From NCBI GenBank assembly GCA_004764695.1, contig SMSO01000032.1, positions 8,080,668-8,144,667 on the forward strand: DNA of 64,000 nt. The letters are read 5' to 3'. The notes below the pieces were generated by a model, which searched no databases, was not told where the DNA came from, and saw nothing but the letters and a program-made list of their open reading frames with translations. Positions 9,973-19,358 of the stretch are shown in pieces. The position numbers and the translations under genes are program-made. The stretch is from Schizochytrium sp. TIO01 (taxonomy: Eukaryota; Sar; Bigyra; Thraustochytrida; Thraustochytriidae). Within the stretch, counting starts at the first letter, position 1, and every line of letters begins with the position of its first letter.

Positions 9973-11752
9973 CTCCGCCCCCTCCTCGCCCTCGCACGTC
10001 TCTCACGCCGGCGCCGCGCACCACGAAGACCGCCGTGCGCGCCGCAAGGAAGGGCGACTTCGCCAGACGCGCCCGCCGAACCGCGAGCTGCACCTTGGTC
10101 CGCGCCGCTCGAGGATTCGCTGTCTCCACGGACCGCGACGAAGAGGGCTCCTTCGGAGTATGCGAGCGGGAATGGGAATGGGAATGGGAATGGGATTGCA
10201 AAGTAGAAGAAGAAGTCGAAGAACCCAAGGAAGCGGAAGGGTCCCCGACACCGCTACCGGAAACGCTAGCAGTGGCGCTAGGCCCTGACGCAGAAACGGA
10301 GCTGGAGCATGGATCTCTATAACGAGCGGCACTTGCGGAGATGTCTTTGGGAGAAGCAGAAGAAGAGGAGGCGAGATTGGAGGCGCTGGCGGAGTCGTTT
10401 TCCACGGGGATGGAGACGCTCTTGGAGGAGGACGCGGAGGTGGGGCGGGGAAGAGTGACGGAGACTGACTCTGAAGAACGCTCGATAATGAGGCGGTGAG
10501 TGACGGCGTGGGACCATGACTCGCCCAGGGCAGGTGCCAGGTATGATGTGCTGCTACTATCAGGACGGTGGGCAGGACCGCCGATGTGAGATGGCGAAGG
10601 CGACCGTGAACGGTCTGAAGAACCGTGATGTGTTGCTGATGCTGGGGCAGCGGGAGAACCGGATGGCCCTGTACCATTTCCTGGAAAACGGATCGTCATC
10701 TGGTTCGTCACGACCACAGCAACTCTGAAATCCGCCGCGAGCGCGTTAAGCATTTGTGCATGAGCTGAAAGGATCCGCGCCCTCTGCCCAGCATGACTTC
10801 CTGAATCCTGTCTAAAATGAAATGCCACAGAATCCATGATAACTAGCTTTATCTTTGAATTCTGCCTCAATATTGTTTTCGCTCTGTGCGCCACGGCGAG
10901 CTGTTCCGCAAGACTGTGCACCCTGCATACATGGACCTTTGCTAAAATACCTTCAGTGCCTCCAAGCTCCTCAAAAGCGGCTCGCTGTCGCTCGTGCGTG
11001 GCTTCGTCCCCGCGAGATTGGCTCGCCCTCAGTGTCCTCCGGAGCTGCTGCGCAACGGCCTCCGCCATCTCTGCAAGTCGTGAAGCCGTGAAGCCACCCT
11101 CAGTGTCCACGAAGAGTGCTTCCCCGCCTAGGCCACCGAATGCCACCGGAATTGTCACATCCACAGCCAGTTGGAGAGCTATCTGCGTCTTACCAGATCC
11201 AGGAGCACCGCAGAGCTCGGTCACCCCGCCAATAGCGACGCCACCACCCAGAACATCGTCAAGAGCTTTGCAGAGCGTCAAGATGCGACCGCTGAGGCCA
11301 TCCGAGCGCTCCTCATTGAGCACATCCAGAGCACTTCGACCGCGCCGCCGCTTCAGGGAAGATGATTCAGGAGGTTGAGAGGACCAGCGAGGTTTGGAAT
11401 CAGTGCCGGGGCGCGCTGCAGAGGCAGAAGTAGGTGCGGATGGTGACAGGGACATAGTTGTTGCAACATTTTGAGGGACTCTCGAGGCCGGGTTTGAAAC
11501 TGATGAACTTGGCAGCGGAGCAGAAGAAGAAGGAAAGGAAGAGGCAGCAAGTTCGGAGAGAAGGGAGGAGACAACGGCAGGATCCATTCCAAGCTCGCGA
11601 GCGACAACTACGGGGCTGACAAGAGAGGCCGCAGAGGAAGATTGAAATCCGCAAGCCCGCATGAGACGGAGCGCGGCAGGGGAGACCGAGAGAGCGGCAA
11701 GGGCGCTGCCGGAGGAAGAACCGCCCACGCCGCAATCTGAGACGTCGTCCAT
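9962..11752 (-). CDS. RAD51C: RAD51C-type recombinase paralogue with Ser-rich insertion
   Basis: RecA/RAD51-family ATPase expected to act with other RAD51 paralogues in homologous recombination and Holliday-junction processing. The 596-aa product has an N-terminal helix-hairpin-helix-like region (about 22-70) and a linker. The core starts with ALDDVLGGGVAIGGVTELC, then Walker A GAPGSGKT at 182-189, VDTEGGF, Walker B LVIMD at 303-307, VVTNQMT and LAPALGESWSHAVTHRL. GESW with AVDV.IP..FGG.GGEA matches RAD51C better than RAD51, DMC1 or XRCC3. About 120 Ser/Ala-rich residues with an (SH)n run (about 428-548) interrupt the end of the fold. The family's last strand returns near 562-586 (RLAKSPF...AVFVVRGAGVRDV), so the ORF is coding to its stop. 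It overlaps the downstream LRR gene by 11 nt. Confidence 0.92.
   Translation of the reverse strand: MDDVSDCGVGGSSSGSALAALSVSPAALRLMRACGFQSSSAASLVSPVVVARELGMDPAVVSSLLSELAASSFPSSSAPLPSSSVSNPASRVPQNVATTMSLSPSAPTSASAARPGTDSKPRWSSQPPESSSLKRRRGRSALDVLNEERSDGLSGRILTLCKALDDVLGGGVAIGGVTELCGAPGSGKTQIALQLAVDVTIPVAFGGLGGEALFVDTEGGFTASRLAEMAEAVAQQLRRTLRASQSRGDEATHERQRAAFEELGGTEGILAKVHVCRVHSLAEQLAVAHRAKTILRQNSKIKLVIMDSVAFHFRQDSGSHAGQRARILSAHAQMLNALAADFRVAVVVTNQMTIRFPGNGTGPSGSPAAPASATHHGSSDRSRSPSPSHIGGPAHRPDSSSTSYLAPALGESWSHAVTHRLIIERSSESVSVTLPRPTSASSSKSVSIPVENDSASASNLASSSSASPKDISASAARYRDPCSSSVSASGPSATASVSGSGVGDPSASLGSSTSSSTLQSHSHSHSHSRSHTPKEPSSSRSVETANPRAARTKVQLAVRRARLAKSPFLAARTAVFVVRGAGVRDVRGRGGGGDGA
10168..10197. 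repeat. GGGAAT hexamer repeat within RAD51C
   Basis: About four to five GGGAAT copies on the + strand read as alternating Ser-His codons in the minus-strand RAD51C insertion. This hexanucleotide repeat could vary in length without shifting the frame. Confidence 0.85.
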
Positions 11753-12486
11753 TTTTCAAGGAGAGGTGAACAGCTAGCGCCCACGCTTCCACGCAGAGAG
11801 TTGATGGCAAGATTGCCGTTCTGCTACGAAATGAACTTTTTAAAATAGCTACCCACGTTCCGCACAGCGCTCTCTCTTTGCTTATCTCAATATGATACAA
11901 ATTGTCCATGAAGAGTAATTGATAACATTGTAAGCGACCAACAATAATATAAAATAGGAGGCAATTTTCGTTCTAAAACTGATGATGTTCCAAGGGTGTT
12001 CTGGTGTTCTTTAGACGGTTAGATAGGAGAACCCTATGTTTAGCTATGTTTAGCTTATAAAGTTTTAAATTGGTATTACAGTTAGGCATCATAACATAAC
12101 CTTTTCCATAAAATGCAATTCATACATAAATTGCAATTCATAAATAAGACTTGCGGTGAAATATCTTTGCTAGCGTCGCCTCGTGTGTTGCCTTTGCTTT
12201 GAGACACTTACAAATTGCATGTAACGAGCAAGGATTACAAGATACCTTGGTTGTTTACAGTCTCCTGTACCTCCCACTTTTATTTAATTATAAAGTTTGT
12301 GGTGAATTGTGACTTGCAAGAGCACTATTTATTTCTTTATTTATTCCAAAGAATGGTGGACAAAGTGACAGTGCAAAATGACAACAACTCCTACTTCCCC
12401 GTTTTTGCGGAGCTCAAGCAGATAGAGGATACTTGACGACGAAAGATTTGGTCAGCAGACGCCTGCTCTTAAGGCGCCAAATCAGA
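11753..12486. other. Divergent intergenic region, RAD51C / ALKBH8
   Basis: AT-rich region between divergently transcribed genes, so it holds both promoters. A 27-codon upstream ORF (12353-12436) lies just before the ALKBH8 start. No other gene is seen. Confidence 0.6.
12353..12436 (+). promoter_or_regulatory. Upstream ORF in the ALKBH8 leader
   Basis: ATG at 12353 with purine at -3 and G at +4 opens a 27-codon frame that stops at 12436, 50 nt before the ALKBH8 ATG and in another frame. If this is in the mRNA leader it could reduce initiation at the main start. Whether it lies in the transcript is inferred. Confidence 0.35.
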
Positions 12487-13611
12487 ATGTCGCCGCTGGT
12501 GGCGGTGGCACGCCTTGCAGACGCAGAAAAGCCCGATGAGGGTGCGCCGGACGCCTACGAACTTGTGGCGGCGGACCTTGAGTCACTTGTGGTGGATCTT
12601 GCGAAGGATGCCGTCCTTGAGAATAATGGCGTTCCACAAATAAGGCCCCTTGCAAAAGGAGTGCTGCAAATATCATTTTCGAACGGTGAAGCCGGAGAAA
12701 AAGCCTTGCAGATCCTCCAGGGTGCCAAAATGTCACCATCAGGAAAATCTCTTGTGCTTCAAGTGCGTAATCCACACTCCAGAAACCGCTCGAACGCAGC
12801 TCCAAAGAGGAAAGATTTTGATGATGGCACGGCGAAAACAGACCCTAGTAACGCGGAAAAAATTGGGAAAGTAGCTAACGGAACGCAAAGCTTTCGAGAA
12901 GTCGAAACAATCCTAGGAAATCACCCTGAAATTCCTGGCTTGGTGATTATTGGAGACTTCGTAAGTCTCATAGAGGAAAACGAGCTTCTTGGCCGAGTTG
13001 ATGAGGCTTGGGAAAGTCCTGTACATAGACACCAGCCTAAGAAACGCCGTGTGAGGCATTTTGGATACAAATTTGACTATGGCACCAGGCGTTGCGACAA
13101 ATCAGACCCTATGGGTGCCTTTCCAACGTGGATGAACCCTATTGCAGACCGTGTGGCAGAGGAAGTTCGGAAACTTGGACCAACCTGCAATAGTTGGATT
13201 TGTGAGCAAGTCACAGCCAACGAGTACTTGCCTGGTCAAGGCATTCCTCCCCATGTAGATACACATTCAGCCTTCTACGACGGATTGGCAAGTTTGAGCC
13301 TTGGTGGCTCCAGTGTCATGCGATTCTGCCCAGATGGGCGACGTGATGCACCTATTGACGTGTACCTTCCGGGTCGTTCGCTTGTTATTATGAGTCGGGA
13401 TGCACGTTATCGTTTTACCCATGGTATTCTGCAACGAAAGAGTGATCCGGTCGCAGGCTTAGGCATTGTGCCTCGAGAGAAGCGCGTTAGTTTAACGTTT
13501 CGTAGAGTTAAATCGTCTGCTGAATGCAGTCCCTGCCCTTGTCCATTGATGTGTGACCTTACTCCAGATATTGTCGATGAAGATAGTAGTAGCGATTTCT
13601 GTCAACCGTAG
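12487..13611 (+). CDS. ALKBH8: ALKBH8-like tRNA wobble-uridine dioxygenase (RRM + AlkB, no methyltransferase)
   Basis: Fe(II)/2-oxoglutarate dioxygenase related to ALKBH8, which hydroxylates mcm5U at the tRNA wobble position. The 374-aa product has an RRM-like N-terminal region (about 1-100), a linker, then the AlkB core. This includes RRVRHFGYKFDYGTRRCDK, QVTANEYLPGQGIPPHVDTH (iron ligands H256 and D258), the third ligand in RFTHGI (H312) and the 2-OG-binding Arg region RVSLTFRRV. A C-terminal CSPCPCPLMC cysteine cluster matches the zinc site that follows the ALKBH8 AlkB fold. The TRM9-type methyltransferase of human ALKBH8 is absent, so a separate protein would have to supply it. The frame is open from 12433, but the first ATG is at 12487. 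Confidence 0.92.
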   Translation: MSPLVAVARLADAEKPDEGAPDAYELVAADLESLVVDLAKDAVLENNGVPQIRPLAKGVLQISFSNGEAGEKALQILQGAKMSPSGKSLVLQVRNPHSRNRSNAAPKRKDFDDGTAKTDPSNAEKIGKVANGTQSFREVETILGNHPEIPGLVIIGDFVSLIEENELLGRVDEAWESPVHRHQPKKRRVRHFGYKFDYGTRRCDKSDPMGAFPTWMNPIADRVAEEVRKLGPTCNSWICEQVTANEYLPGQGIPPHVDTHSAFYDGLASLSLGGSSVMRFCPDGRRDAPIDVYLPGRSLVIMSRDARYRFTHGILQRKSDPVAGLGIVPREKRVSLTFRRVKSSAECSPCPCPLMCDLTPDIVDEDSSSDFCQP

Positions 13612-14574
13612 GCGGGGATTTTGATTAATATTAACAAATAGCTATAGCTGCTCGTGTGTAAATCCCAATAAGCACGTCAAGTGTTAGCCATTTTAAGTAT
13701 CAGGAGGTATATCTCATGTTCGGTTAGTATGTCTTTTTTTAGTGTTGTATAGGGAATGGATAATTATTTTGAGGTTTATGAACTTTTAAAGGGAAGACTT
13801 TTGTATACAAAAAAGCGATAGATAGCGGAATCACATTATCCTAAAAAGTATTTAAAGATTTTGAGAATTAGTAGATTGACTGATAACTATTTGATTTCTT
13901 TATTGCTCTAGTTTTTAATAGAAGGGAATGTCAAGAAGGGAATTTCCTCTTTTGAAGTATTGATTACAGCTAAGTTAAATCTTTACTTTCCATTGCCATA
14001 TGTTCTCATCCGAGTGTTTCTCATTTGAAGTTTTGTTTTGAGTACTTAGGTTTCTTACTTACTATTTAAAGTCTCCAAAGTTTAGCTCGTCGCCATTGTT
14101 TTTTCCGAATTAGACGAACAAGCACCAAATCTGAATTGCGAGGCCGAGACTACAACTGGAATACACCCATGGCGTGAGTTTCTAAGCAAATAGTTCTAGA
14201 GCGGCAGCGGAAGTATATTTTTTTGCTTGCTTATAAAACAAAAAGAAAAGTAGATATGTGGAATTCAGCAAACACAATCAAAATAAATGATGTAAGGCGT
14301 GAAAGAAAGAAAGAAAGAAAGAAAGAAAAAACTCATGTTTACATGCGGAGATTGTTCTGGATAATTACTCACAATAGTATAACGCAAGAAAGAAGAAAGC
14401 CTGTGGCCATTATACATCATCAACATATCGTGTCCACGAAGAAAGAAATCAATAGTGAAAAAAAAAGAACACGAACGATGATGCCAAAGATCCACAAAGC
14501 ACAAGTCTTTTAATCCACTCGTTAGTCCACTACCCTCACCAATTGTTAAGTGACCACTCCGCAGGTTTCACTGA
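13612..14574. other. Intergenic, ALKBH8 / WIPI convergent
   Basis: AT-rich DNA with a GAAA microsatellite near 14301-14328. Both neighbours converge here, so it holds two transcript ends. No gene is recognised. Confidence 0.6.
14301..14328. repeat. GAAA microsatellite
   Basis: Seven consecutive GAAA units on the + strand, downstream of the WIPI stop. Confidence 0.85.
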
Positions 14575-15726
14575 TTAGGACGGAAAGATGGACGAGAGGA
14601 AGACGCGCTCGTGTGAGCCGCTCACTGGATCAAAAATAAATTGTGAAAATGATCCATCATAGCCGGCTACTAAGATAGAATTTGGCTTGGAGCCAAACGA
14701 ACAAATAGTCATTGTTTGCTGTACAGGGAAGCGGACTGCACTGCGGCGAGTCTCGGTTGTGAAGTACTTCGGAAGGTACTCGCTAAGGTTATCGCGTAGC
14801 ATGGTTTGTGCCTGACCGGCAATATTGACGAGATTCTTAGGCAATGATGAGGAAAGACCAGCATGGTCGTTACCAGTACTATCTCCTGCTGTTGATGAGC
14901 CTAGCCCAGAATTTCCTGATAGAGCTGCGCTAGTTGCCTGGGCTGCTGCCACACCATTTACCTCAAATACATGCACTGTACACTTGTCGCTCGTGCAGGC
15001 AAGCAACGTGTTTGTGTGATTAAAGCAAATGGAGTATATGCAAGCACCATCAGTGCCACGCCGTAACTCGTGAAGCAGCGCACCAGTTCGAGCAACAAAC
15101 ACCCGGATCAGAGTACCTCGCTCCGAAGCCGACGCAACCATTGCACCATCGCGTGATACAGCCAGTGCGTAGATGTCAGTCTCATGAGCCTGAATCGTGT
15201 GGGACGCTTCTACTTCACTCTCCCCAAGAATCTCCACCTGAATGCTACCACGTGCAGTGCCGGGGAATACCAGCACACGATTCTGCTGCTCAAGACTCAG
15301 GCCACAAAGTCCCTTTGGGTTAGGTGCTGTGTCAAAGCTGTGCCGGACGCGAAGGTCCACAAAATTGTACACGAAGACGTTTTTCTCCAGAACCATAACG
15401 ACAATATCCTTGCGCATACGTACACCTTTGACAGGACTCTGGAAACCTACTTCGCCAACGCAGCGTTTCTTGGAGTCATCCCAAAGCATAACCTTGTTTA
15501 CAGGCCAATGTGGGCAGCTTCCACCACCCACGAGGGCTAAAATGTTGCTTCTGTAAAGCAACTCCACACCGCCCACGCCACCAGTCTCAAATTTGCGTCG
15601 AGTGCCTTCGGCGAATGGTTCTGTATTGAACGTGCAGAAACCATCGTCCATGCCCGCTAAGACGCAACTGCTGTCCTGATTGAACCCCAGGAAGAGCAAA
15701 GTGCTACGATTGCTCGGTCTGTTCAT
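14575..15726 (-). CDS. WIPI3/4-type PROPPIN (ATG18 family), phosphoinositide-binding autophagy protein
   Basis: A seven-bladed WD40 beta-propeller that binds PI3P/PI(3,5)P2 and works at autophagosome initiation and lipid transfer. Diagnostic stretches in the 383-aa product are LGFNQDSSCVLAGMDDGF, NILALVGGG, NKVMLWDD, PKGLCGL, ASERGTLIRVF and the basic lipid-binding motif LRRG at 221-224. LRRG rather than FRRG points to the WIPI3/WIPI4 branch. The loop after blade 6 carries a Ser/Gly-rich insert before NLVNIAGQAQTML. The frame opens at a TTG at 15762; the ATG at 15726 gives an N-terminus that aligns with the family (about 15 residues before GFNQD). Confidence 0.93.
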   Translation of the reverse strand: MNRPSNRSTLLFLGFNQDSSCVLAGMDDGFCTFNTEPFAEGTRRKFETGGVGGVELLYRSNILALVGGGSCPHWPVNKVMLWDDSKKRCVGEVGFQSPVKGVRMRKDIVVMVLEKNVFVYNFVDLRVRHSFDTAPNPKGLCGLSLEQQNRVLVFPGTARGSIQVEILGESEVEASHTIQAHETDIYALAVSRDGAMVASASERGTLIRVFVARTGALLHELRRGTDGACIYSICFNHTNTLLACTSDKCTVHVFEVNGVAAAQATSAALSGNSGLGSSTAGDSTGNDHAGLSSSLPKNLVNIAGQAQTMLRDNLSEYLPKYFTTETRRSAVRFPVQQTMTICSFGSKPNSILVAGYDGSFSQFIFDPVSGSHERVFLSSIFPS

Positions 15727-17318
15727 ATTGAAGAAAGAACCAAACTCACGACCTTTCTTCAAGCAACAACTTGGCCTCGCGATACCTCGTGAAACTGATT
15801 TACCACTGAGGAAACTAGAATGCCTGCGCCGGTAACTCCGAGGTGTTTAAACTAGGCAGCTCTTTACACCAAGCCAAGTTCGGCCACGACGGAAACGGAG
15901 TTGCCAACGAGCTGGTTGTGACGGACGACACGTATCAATCTGAAGATGTACGCCTGAAGAAGAGAGAAAAGCTTGATTGATACCCGCAGGGCCAGATACG
16001 GAGCCCAAGGTGGAACCGGCGCGTCGAAGTAATCAGTCCCCTGCTCCGGCCGCCCTGCCGCAGAGAGCCTCCTCGATGGCGTTATGTCCGGCAGGAAGAA
16101 GACCGGAGAAAGAAGCAAGCAGACAGAAAGGGTGGAAAACTTGAAAGCGAAACAATCGTTTTCAATCAGCATAATAATAAATCAATCATAAATACCTAAT
16201 AATTGAACAAAGAGAATTATTTCACTTCGTTCTTTCGTTCTCTTTTAGTAAGCAACGCGATGGAGGTCTGTAACAAACGCCTAAGTACTGAGCCTCGCAC
16301 TCGTCCGGTCTTCGGCTATCGCTACCTATCGAGGTACCTCCCCAACAATAGACTTGCCAATACCTGAATACTTTTCTTCGGTCAGCTATATTTATTTTCC
16401 CATCGCTCGCTTTGTTCAACGCTCGCTTTGTTCAACTCAAGATGAATCTGGGTTTTGGCTGAGTTAACTGAAAACTTGGCAATTTGCCAGGCAATTTAAT
16501 AGCTTCTTGGGCAATGGCCACTCATCGACCGCAACAATTGCCCAAAGGTACATGTGCTCCAGGGAAGGAGAGTTGGCATCGGTTTGTGTTTGGAATTCGA
16601 GCTAGGGTTATTTCCTTTGTAGCTAGCTCTAGAGAGAGATAGTAATGCCTGTTTACTACCTTGGTAGAATGTGTTCTAATCGTTCTCGCAGACGCAACGG
16701 TGAAGAGCCACAGAAGAGAGCCGCCTCTTGTCTCGGGTGGCAGTTTCGAGGTGAGGGCTACCTACTGTAAGTGACAACAGGTAATCTCGCAAAATAATGA
16801 GTCCATTTTGAGCTAGGATAATGAATGACGAGTATTGCGAGAGGTTTCTATTATGAGTCGGTTGTGATGAATTTATAAGGTTCAGGAAGTGTCCATGGAG
16901 GGAGTTTTGAAGCTAACAAACACACACAAGGTTGGTAAGGTGTATTCTTATTTCTTTGATGAGTGAAATATGAAGTGAATGAAAATATGAATGCAGAGGA
17001 TACGCTTTGGTCATATAATCTCTTATCAATGCCGAAGAGCCAAAAAGTTGAAACATTTGCCGCCGATAATTCACTTTCCACTATCGCAGAGTGAACGTGC
17101 GGATATTCCTTTAATTCCTAAGCAGATGATTTTCCTGAATTGTAATTTACCTTTTAAATACAACTTATGGGGGTGTGAACGAATTGAGGCCGTTCTTCTA
17201 AAGAAAAGGTGCTTTACCATGTTCACGAAAATCTAACTTCTACTAACACAAAAGAAACCGATCGCGCCAAAGCATAATGTCAGGGGAAATGCGCCGACAC
17301 AGCCCTGATATTTTGTCA
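15727..17318. other. Intergenic upstream of WIPI, with an unresolved coding-like patch
   Basis: The stretch 15855-16172 looks coding-like on both strands (see findings). Beyond it I see AT-rich sequence with no recognisable gene. It includes the WIPI promoter and, near 17.3 kb, the 3' end of the exonuclease gene. Confidence 0.5.
15864..16172 (-). CDS. Possible small hypothetical protein (102 aa)
   Basis: An ATG-initiated frame of 102 codons. The last 29 codons, from GCG TAC ATC, use strongly G/C-ending codons and would give a basic, Val-rich tail (RVVRHNQLVGNSVSVVAELG). Upstream, a 30-nt segment starting GTATCAATC and ending TTCTTCAG looks like a very short intron and could be removed in frame. 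The opposite strand is equally open here, so the sense strand is uncertain. I do not recognise the family. Confidence 0.25.
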   Translation of the reverse strand: MLIENDCFAFKFSTLSVCLLLSPVFFLPDITPSRRLSAAGRPEQGTDYFDAPVPPWAPYLALRVSIKLFSLLQAYIFRLIRVVRHNQLVGNSVSVVAELGLV

Positions 17319-18821
17319 CTAGCGCCCGAATAAACTTCGACTTTGCTTTTTTGACTTTCCCATAAGCCGAGCCATGCGCGAGTTAGCCTGATTTTTCAAG
17401 CGAATCCGCTCGCGATCGTTTGCCAAAACACGATGGAGATCAGTTTGCGCAACTTCAACGGCCACACGAGCCTTGTTATCACCCTGGACACGTTGGAATA
17501 CTCGAGCTGCTGGGCCAGCCGCAGATGAAGAAGGTAAGGACGAAGATAAAACTTGAGCTTGACTTGAATTCTGAGCCTGCGAGTTACTTGCGGAAGGGGG
17601 TTGTAAAGAGGCATCAGCTTTCGAAGAACTTGCGCCTCTTGAGGAGACTGCAAAAGGGTTCGTAACGGCCCCTCGAGAACTACGTACAACAGAAGATACA
17701 GACGTTGCAGAAGACGCAGAATTAGAGCTCGCTACTTTGGCGAGCTTGGAAGTGCCAGATTCAGCTTCAGCGTCGGTAGGACGCGACCTTTTTGGAATCT
17801 CCGGAGTTCGTGAACTCAAAATTGTTAACTTTTCATGACCATAGTTTTCTGTGCTCGATATAAGATGAAAGCTATAAAATTCACGTACACGAGCTTTACG
17901 AGCCTCATCCTTGGCCCAGGAAATACCAGCCATAGAATTACTAGCAAAAACCTGGCGAGCTCGAAGTGCCTCTGCAAAGCCAAAGTTAGGGCCGCGCTGG
18001 CGAAAGCGGCGGCCCTTGAAAGGAATCGCAGGTGCACGATCCATGTCAGACCTTGCTAATGTGCACACAAGATACTTGACAAGATCCAAAGAGTTAACAG
18101 AGTCTTCGATTGAGTCGTGAACTCCTCCGCGATCAGAGCGGTCCATGCTTCTCCCCAGAACCGTCTCTGAAAGGTAACTGAGACTGTGGAGCCTGTCAAA
18201 GGTAGGACCAGTCAAAGTAATGTCAAGAACAGGGTAAAGAAAGCTGGTGTCGATGACGAGATCATGACGAAAGCCAAGTGCCAGGAGGTCGTGATCCAAA
18301 GCATGGCCCATGAGCACAGTTTCCGCACAACAAAGTTCCGCAAATCGTCGCTGAGCCTCTCGTACGGTGACACCCTTTTCCACTAAATCGTCTTTACAAA
18401 GTCCTGTGATTCTTGTGCGGCAGTCCACAATATAGGTTGGCTCGCAGGGTAAAACGAAAACGTCAAGAACTTGGCGACCCTCCACGTCTACCACACTGAC
18501 CCGAGCCAAAGCCATATCATTGCCCGTGGTCTCGATCATCTCGCAATCAAAAGCTAAAGCAAGATGGGTCCCCGGTGGTAAAGCCCCGTCGTTGCCTCTT
18601 TTGCGGCAGAATTCGTGGTCCTCGAGCGGCGAGAGACCTTTCAGTTGACTCACGTAGTTCTCTTGCCAAGATGGATGCTCACGGCACTGTGAGATGAGCC
18701 GTTTCCGCAGAGGGTGTCGTGGGTCACAGAGTGAAAGCTCAGCCTCTGCATGAAGCCGGGCTTGCACACTCGCCTCCCATCGCGCGAAGCAGCCTTCGAC
18801 CTCCCGGCGAGCGAGGAACAT
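17319..18821 (-). CDS. REX-family DEDDh 3'-5' RNA exonuclease
   Basis: Exonuclease of the RNase T/REX1-REXO superfamily, likely nuclear and acting on 3' ends of structured RNAs. The 500-aa product carries the catalytic DEDDh set: AFDCEM (D92, E94), HALDHDLLAL (Asp near 176-178) and GGVHDSIEDS (H235, D240). IVDCRTRITGLCKDDL is typical of REXO1/REXO5/Rex1-like members. The region after about 300 is Ser/Ala-rich and probably disordered, and it ends in a basic Arg/Lys tail that could be nuclear-targeting. The frame opens at a GTG (18851); the first ATG is at 18821. The exact subfamily (REXO1, REXO4 or REXO5) is unresolved. Confidence 0.9.
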   Translation of the reverse strand: MFLARREVEGCFARWEASVQARLHAEAELSLCDPRHPLRKRLISQCREHPSWQENYVSQLKGLSPLEDHEFCRKRGNDGALPPGTHLALAFDCEMIETTGNDMALARVSVVDVEGRQVLDVFVLPCEPTYIVDCRTRITGLCKDDLVEKGVTVREAQRRFAELCCAETVLMGHALDHDLLALGFRHDLVIDTSFLYPVLDITLTGPTFDRLHSLSYLSETVLGRSMDRSDRGGVHDSIEDSVNSLDLVKYLVCTLARSDMDRAPAIPFKGRRFRQRGPNFGFAEALRARQVFASNSMAGISWAKDEARKARVREFYSFHLISSTENYGHEKLTILSSRTPEIPKRSRPTDAEAESGTSKLAKVASSNSASSATSVSSVVRSSRGAVTNPFAVSSRGASSSKADASLQPPSASNSQAQNSSQAQVLSSSLPSSSAAGPAARVFQRVQGDNKARVAVEVAQTDLHRVLANDRERIRLKNQANSRMARLMGKSKKQSRSLFGR

Positions 18822-19358
18822 CCTGGCAATTGTTGTTCTGGTCTCACGCACTTCGAATGTATTTTATTTTATTAATTTTATTATTAATTTTGCTGAAAAT
18901 GAACGGATTGGATGATCCAAATAAAGGAACAACAGGAAGGGACACTCAGTGCGAAAGCAAATATGTTACTGATTGGCAATCAGAAGACTGAATAGAATTG
19001 GTAGAAGGGTGTAAATGAAAGTAAACTGAAGAGACAAAGTATTTTTCTCTGCTCGCCCAGACGTTTGAAATGAAAAAGAGGTGCACATCTGATTACATCA
19101 AGCTAGCACCAGAAGAATCTTATTTAAATTTTAAAAAAGGAAAATTGCAAAGCAAGTTTAGATTCATTTAGCAGAGCTGGCCACTAAAGAAACAAATTTT
19201 TGAAGGTGATCGATTGTTAAAGTATACCTGGGTTTGGTAGGAACTGCTATAGATCACGTGTGGTTTGCATAAATGAAGGCATGCTTTGAGCTTAAAGTTA
19301 CAAAGTTGAGGTCGGTTCATACTCAGCAAATAGAAAACATTGTTGCTTTCTAGTACAC
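18822..19358. other. Intergenic, REX exonuclease promoter
   Basis: AT-rich, with TTTATTA runs near 18860-18890. It contains the upstream region of the exonuclease gene and the 3' end of the receptor gene. No gene is seen. Confidence 0.6.

Noticed and set aside
12215-12352. Longer 73-codon frame upstream of ALKBH8
   Set aside because: It has no family features and its first ATG-consistent portion is only the 27-codon uORF already listed.
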